Shown: one piece after another, positions 59,840 through 64,000 of the stretch
Layout of the letters: every line of letters starts with the position of its first letter
How positions within the stretch are numbered: the stretch's first letter is position 1
Assembly: GCA_021018815.1 (NCBI GenBank)
Contig: JAITYX010000007.1
Location: 558,001 to 622,000, forward strand
Source: Talinum fruticosum
Taxonomy: Eukaryota; Streptophyta; Magnoliopsida; Caryophyllales; Talinaceae
Length of the DNA: 64,000 nt
Reading direction: 5' to 3'
Translations under genes and position numbers: made by a program
Notes under the pieces: generated by a model
Databases searched by the model: none
What the model saw: the letters and a program-made list of their open reading frames with translations, nothing else
Told to the model about the DNA's origin: nothing

Positions 59840-62640
59840 AATCCATGCCCAATCAAGTAGAATTTGATGGATTCTGAAGATAATAGAATTGCTTGAAGCA
59901 AAGCTATTACCGATTGAAGAATTACAATTATTAGAGATTCAACAAGAACTCGAACTCGCTGAATTAGAAGTTGAACAACAACCTAAACCTGATGCAATGG
60001 AAGAAGAAATTGAAGAAGGAGAAGTACAACAATTTATCCCAGCTATAGGTGAAGGTACATATGATTCATGCTGAATATATGAGTTATTAAAAACACGCTG
60101 AAGTTATATATTGCTCGTGTAACTTGTGTTAATTTGTTAGTTTTCATATTATTGCACGTTACATGTTTGATAAAATTCCTTAAAGATAATATTCTTAAAA
60201 GTTAACTCACGAGGTATGAAAAGATCCTATAATTTTCACAAAAGGTACACTAATTTGTTGATAAAGATACACTTCTAAACCATTAAAGGTACATTAGATT
60301 AACAAACAATATAAACGAATAATAACAAGTATTTACCTATTCAAGTTGTTCTATTTTATTTCTCTTATAAGTTATTAACGTAAATTGCAGTTCCTCAAAA
60401 TCAAAATCTTATTGAGAAATTATATGAAGAGAATGTTGAATTTGAATTAATGGGGAAAACGATCAACTCGAGCAAGAAGCATATGATCCGTATAATAATT
60501 ATGGTTTAATAGCGGGATTCAACATTCGTTGCCACAATAACGGACCTAGAACAGATGGCACTGGTATAACTATAAAGAGGTATTATAGTGTGAAACAAGG
60601 AAGTAAGAGACAAAGTGGGAAAAACGAAGAAGAAGGTGACAAAAGGGCATATGTCAAGAAAGTCAAATGAGCTGGTTACAAAGCAATGGTTCGGTTCTCG
60701 GTAGATAGACATGGTGTGTGGACTCTCATGAGACATGATAAGCTGCACGATCATCCATTTTGCAGTGTGAACAAACTTCACTTTATGAAATCTCAATGAA
60801 AAGTTACTAGTGCTAAATTAGAGTTACTGAAACTAATGAAATCATGTAGAATAAAAGTTTCGATACCGTAAAATTATTGAAGGAGGTAGACGGTTCACCT
60901 GCCCTCGGGTTTACCATAAGAGATGCATATAATATGCTTGCTGCAGATAAAAGAAAGCACTTGGAAGGTACCGATAGTAACACTTTAATGGAAATATTGA
61001 GGAAAAGGAAAGTTGAGGATGTCAACTTTTACTTTGACTTTGAACTTGGCGAAGGATCAAGTCTCACTAGCATTTTTGGAGGGATAGCATGATGAGAGAA
61101 GATTATGATCTCTTTGGAGATGTGATTATATTTGACACCACATACAGGACCAACAAATATGACATGATATGTGCACCGTTTGTTGGAATAAACCATCACA
61201 ATAAGAATATAATGCTTGGATGTGGGTTTATTTTGAATGAAAGGATAGAGTCATTTATTTGGCTTTTTCGGACTTTCTTGGAATCAATGGGTGGAAAACA
61301 TCCTAGGACTATAATGACAGACTAAGCACCTTCCATTGCTGCTGCTATCGAGTGGTATTTCCACAAGCAAAGCACAGACTCGTGTGTGGCATATTATTGA
61401 AAATTCAAAGAATCATATAAGAATGTTGAGATGTCGGGACAATTTCACGAGACAAATTCAATCATGTACTCATGGGTTGTGATATTGAAGAAGAATTTAA
61501 TCATTATTGGACAAGGTAAGAGCTTCATTGTAGCTTCTTTTCCAAATTAGTTAATTTTGTTTTCTTAATGTAAAAAAGATACCTTGCAATAGACTAAAAG
61601 TTCACTGTAGAATAAAATTAATACCTTGTAAATAGAGTAAAGGTTCACTATACAAGACTATTTTGAAATGATTCCTTAGAACACATTCATATAGAAAGGA
61701 TTCCTTGAATTTGAGTAAAGATACCCTAAAAGTTAGTAAAGGATCTACAAAAACATTTGTCTTATCACCACTCACCGAATCCATTTGTTTTCTTTTGATT
61801 TTCCCAGGTTGACTACGAGAATACAATTGTGCTTGAAAATGATTGGCTCAAGAAGTTTCACATAAGTAGACATCATTAGTGTTCGACTTTTGGTAAAGAT
61901 TTTTTTTCTGGGGCATCTTATCTTCCCAGAGGGTCGAATCAACCAATCGCTCAATTTCTTGCAGACTTCAAGCAATTACTGACCTTTGTGAATTTTATAA
62001 TAACTTTCTTGATGTCGTAGCTGAGTGGAGAAGTAAAGAGAACGGAAAAGACTATGATTCTTGGGAGGGACGGCCAGAAACCTATTTTGTCCATGGACAT
62101 TTACTGATTCATGCAACGGAAGTGTATACGGCTGAAGTGTATCATATTTTTCAGCAAGAGTACAAAAAAGGAGTATCTTGTGCGCATGCCAAAATTCAAG
62201 AGACCGCTTCATGTTTAATATATAGAGTATGGAGGGAACAAGTTGATGAATTTTTCCACATTGTTAACATCAATTGGGTCAATGAAAACAACTTCTTGTA
62301 CATGCAAAAATTTGAAGAGATGGGAATTATGTGTTTCCATATCTTGAGGATATTTAACATGTATTGCATTAAGAAGATACCTGAGAAATATATATTAGAT
62401 AGATGGAGGAAAAACATCAAGGCTTGAAGGTGATAATAATGCAAGATGTGTCAACAAATCTACCGGCACTTCTTTATCGGTTTGGCAGTTGCAAGTACTG
62501 CGAAAATTTAGTACCCTCATAATTGCATCCGCCACAAATGAGAAAACAAGAGCTTTCGAAAAGAATTGTTTGGAAAGGCTAAGGATGCTCTTGGAAAGGA
62601 TATTGGCTCAATATACCATTGCGTGATTAGAAGAGGAAAA
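59840..62640 (+). pseudogene. FAR1-like / MULE transposase gene, degenerate
   Basis: Exon 1 reads IELLEAKLLPIEELQLLEIQ with an acidic tail to GEVQQFIPAIGE and a GTACAT donor near 60054. Exon 2 starts after AAATTGCAG (60390): DQLEQEAYDPYNNYGLIAGF and RYYSVKQGSKRQ form a FAR1 DNA-binding domain whose Cys ligands are lost (Ser; GY in place of GC). 61040-61360 is the MULE transposase core: DLFGDVIIFDTTYRTNKYDM, APFVGINHHNKNIMLGCGFI and HPRTIMTD, with the first two catalytic Asp present. The end has a SWIM zinc finger broken by a frameshift: SCTCK (about 62295) in one frame, FEEMGIMCFHILRIFNMYC in another. FAR1-family proteins are domesticated Mutator transposases and MULE enzymes; this copy is dead. 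No terminal repeats seen. Confidence 0.85.
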
Positions 62641-62664
62641 TGTAAACTCAAGAGGAATAGTCCA

Positions 62665-63766
62665 TGAAGGTTTGCTCTTGGAGAGACTAAGTCATCCTAA
62701 AGGGGGTGAATAGGGTGATGAGGAAATTTGAATAAAGACTCGGAAGATTAAATTCTAAAACCGACTTTGAAACAGATCCGAGTCTAGATTGGACTCGAAA
62801 AAGTGTTAACTCGGAAAATACGTGGAAACCCTCCCGGGGAAGAAAACCACGGTCGGTGCTAATCAAAGCACCAAGTCAAATCCACTATTTTGAATCCACA
62901 AAATATAATAGCAAGACTCAACCAAAATTGCTCCCTTAGACAATTGCTTACAAGATTTTCCTAGACTCGAAGTTCCCTTATCCGATCTAGTACTTCCTAA
63001 CCGAGGTAACCTTTACAATTAGGGACAACCGAGCTAAATTAACCCTTACAGCTCAGTAAAGGGACCTTACTCGAAAGTAAGAATAAATGTTTGTGATTGA
63101 TTACAAGACCTTACAACTCAAAAAGATGTTAAGTACAGAGTTGGAGTTGTAAGTAGAAAATTGAATGAGAATTATACAGAGAGAGATAATTTCAGCAATA
63201 AATTCAACAATCTCCTCGTCTTGTGAAGTGGCTTCTATTTATAGATGACCAGGCAGATTAGCCGTTGTGACTATCTTCCGATTAGAAGTCCTTTATGACC
63301 GTTGCAATGGTTTTTCCGATTGACTCGGAAAATATCCGTTGAGGTGTGAATGTTGGGCAACGGCTCTTGACTCCTTTGGATGTCCTAATCCATTGGTGGT
63401 GTCCGAAAGCGGGGTGGAAACCATCGTTGAGCTTGGCGTTACAGATTTCTAGTTTTGGAAACAGACAACCCCGACATAGTGTCTAGGCCTTGGTCGAAGT
63501 AGAAAAGCCTTGTCTCGCTGGTGATTGACGACTTGAAGCCAGGTTACTTTTGTATTTCAACAATAGGATAACCTCGTTTAGATAACCTACAAAAGTAAAT
63601 CAATTTGGTTCTCAAAGTATAAAATACTTTGGTCCAAGATTAGAAACATATAATAATTTAATTAAGATAATTAAGTGCCTAGTTATTTGAGTCTCGAAAG
63701 AGTGGAATTTTCCGAGTCTAATATCAATTATACTCAAATTCCATCCGAGTCGATCAAGAAGTAAAA
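62665..63766 (-). mobile_element. LTR of copia family B, interrupted by a second copy
   Basis: Lower edge TGAAGGTTTGCTC at 62665, directly joined to the FAR1-like pseudogene. Matches the solo LTR at 33897 over about 1.1 kb, up to the segment ATTCCATCCGAGTCGATCAA. It is then cut by another copy starting at 63767. The remaining minus-sense start would lie beyond the window. No primer-binding site lies at the lower edge, so this is a solo LTR or the 3' LTR. Confidence 0.85.
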
Positions 63767-64000
63767 TGAAGGTTTGCTCTTGGAGAAGTTAAGTCACCCT
63801 AGAGGGGGTGAATAGGGTGATGGAAGATTTTTAATAAAATCAAACTCTTTTGCACGAGAATAGAGACAGAAACATATTCCGAGTCTAGATTGGACTCATA
63901 AAAGTATGAACTCGCATTTACGTGGAAACCCTCCCGGGGTAGAAAACCACGGACAATGTCAATCCAAACACCAAGTCAAATCCACTAATTGAATCCTCAA
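63767..64000 (-). mobile_element. Second copia family B LTR, nested in the first, running off the window
   Basis: Starts TGAAGGTTTGCTCTTGGAG at 63767, preceded by TAAAA. In the uninterrupted copy at 33897 the equivalent place reads TTAAAATGATCAAG (about 34985), so the insertion point and a possible TAAAA duplication are consistent. Very similar to the copy at 62665 over the 230 bases visible. Confidence 0.85.

Overview
This is nuclear DNA of a flowering plant, almost certainly a eudicot. It is AT-rich and intron-containing, and it is packed with angiosperm-type transposable elements. I recognise one conserved host gene. Almost everything else is decayed, nested mobile DNA. I saw no prokaryotic features, rRNA, tRNA or CRISPR.

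Layout. 1-1000 is the 3' end of a CACTA (En/Spm) transposon with a Ulp1-type protease remnant. 1157-8576 is a full-span but heavily mutated L1-type LINE with a 15-bp target duplication, itself interrupted by a solo LTR (5890-6779) and a hAT-like non-autonomous element (about 7015-8191). 9930-19591 on the minus strand is a VPS55/LEPROT-family endosomal membrane protein gene; its introns hold a SINE and the 3' end of an RTE-clade LINE. About 23.97-37.04 kb is a decayed Helitron carrying RPA-like and Rep/helicase coding remnants. It is broken by a 2.9-kb solo LTR (24277-27212), a 1.4-kb solo LTR (33897-35331) and a Mutator-like element with an exon-like cargo (about 35358-36228). 37.37-47.1 kb is a Tat-type gypsy element: integrase C-terminus on plus, a plant-mobile-domain antisense ORF on minus, then an LTR at 45417. 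The antisense ORF is split by a second 2.8-kb solo LTR (40552-43308), of the same family as the one at 24277 but inverted. 47.5-54.97 kb is a minus-strand copia element that lost most of its reverse transcriptase. 55-59.7 kb is a minus-strand gypsy element that keeps gag but has no visible pol. 59.84-62.64 kb is a decayed FAR1/MULE-type transposase gene. 62665-64000 holds two nested LTRs of the copia family seen at 33897 and 53581.

Most notable observation: the VPS55-like gene reads as an intact 126-residue protein only if a ONE-nucleotide exon (T on minus, position 18460) is included. That base lies between a strong acceptor (pyrimidine tract plus CAG) and a perfect GTAAGT donor, and it is the only solution I found that restores frame between exon 1 (19 nt) and the 52-nt exon. 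The six-part coding sequence is then 381 nt, exactly 127 codons.

The elements do not work together. They form an insertion stratigraphy in which several intact target duplications give the order of events. The VPS55-like gene is the only unit I consider likely to be functional.
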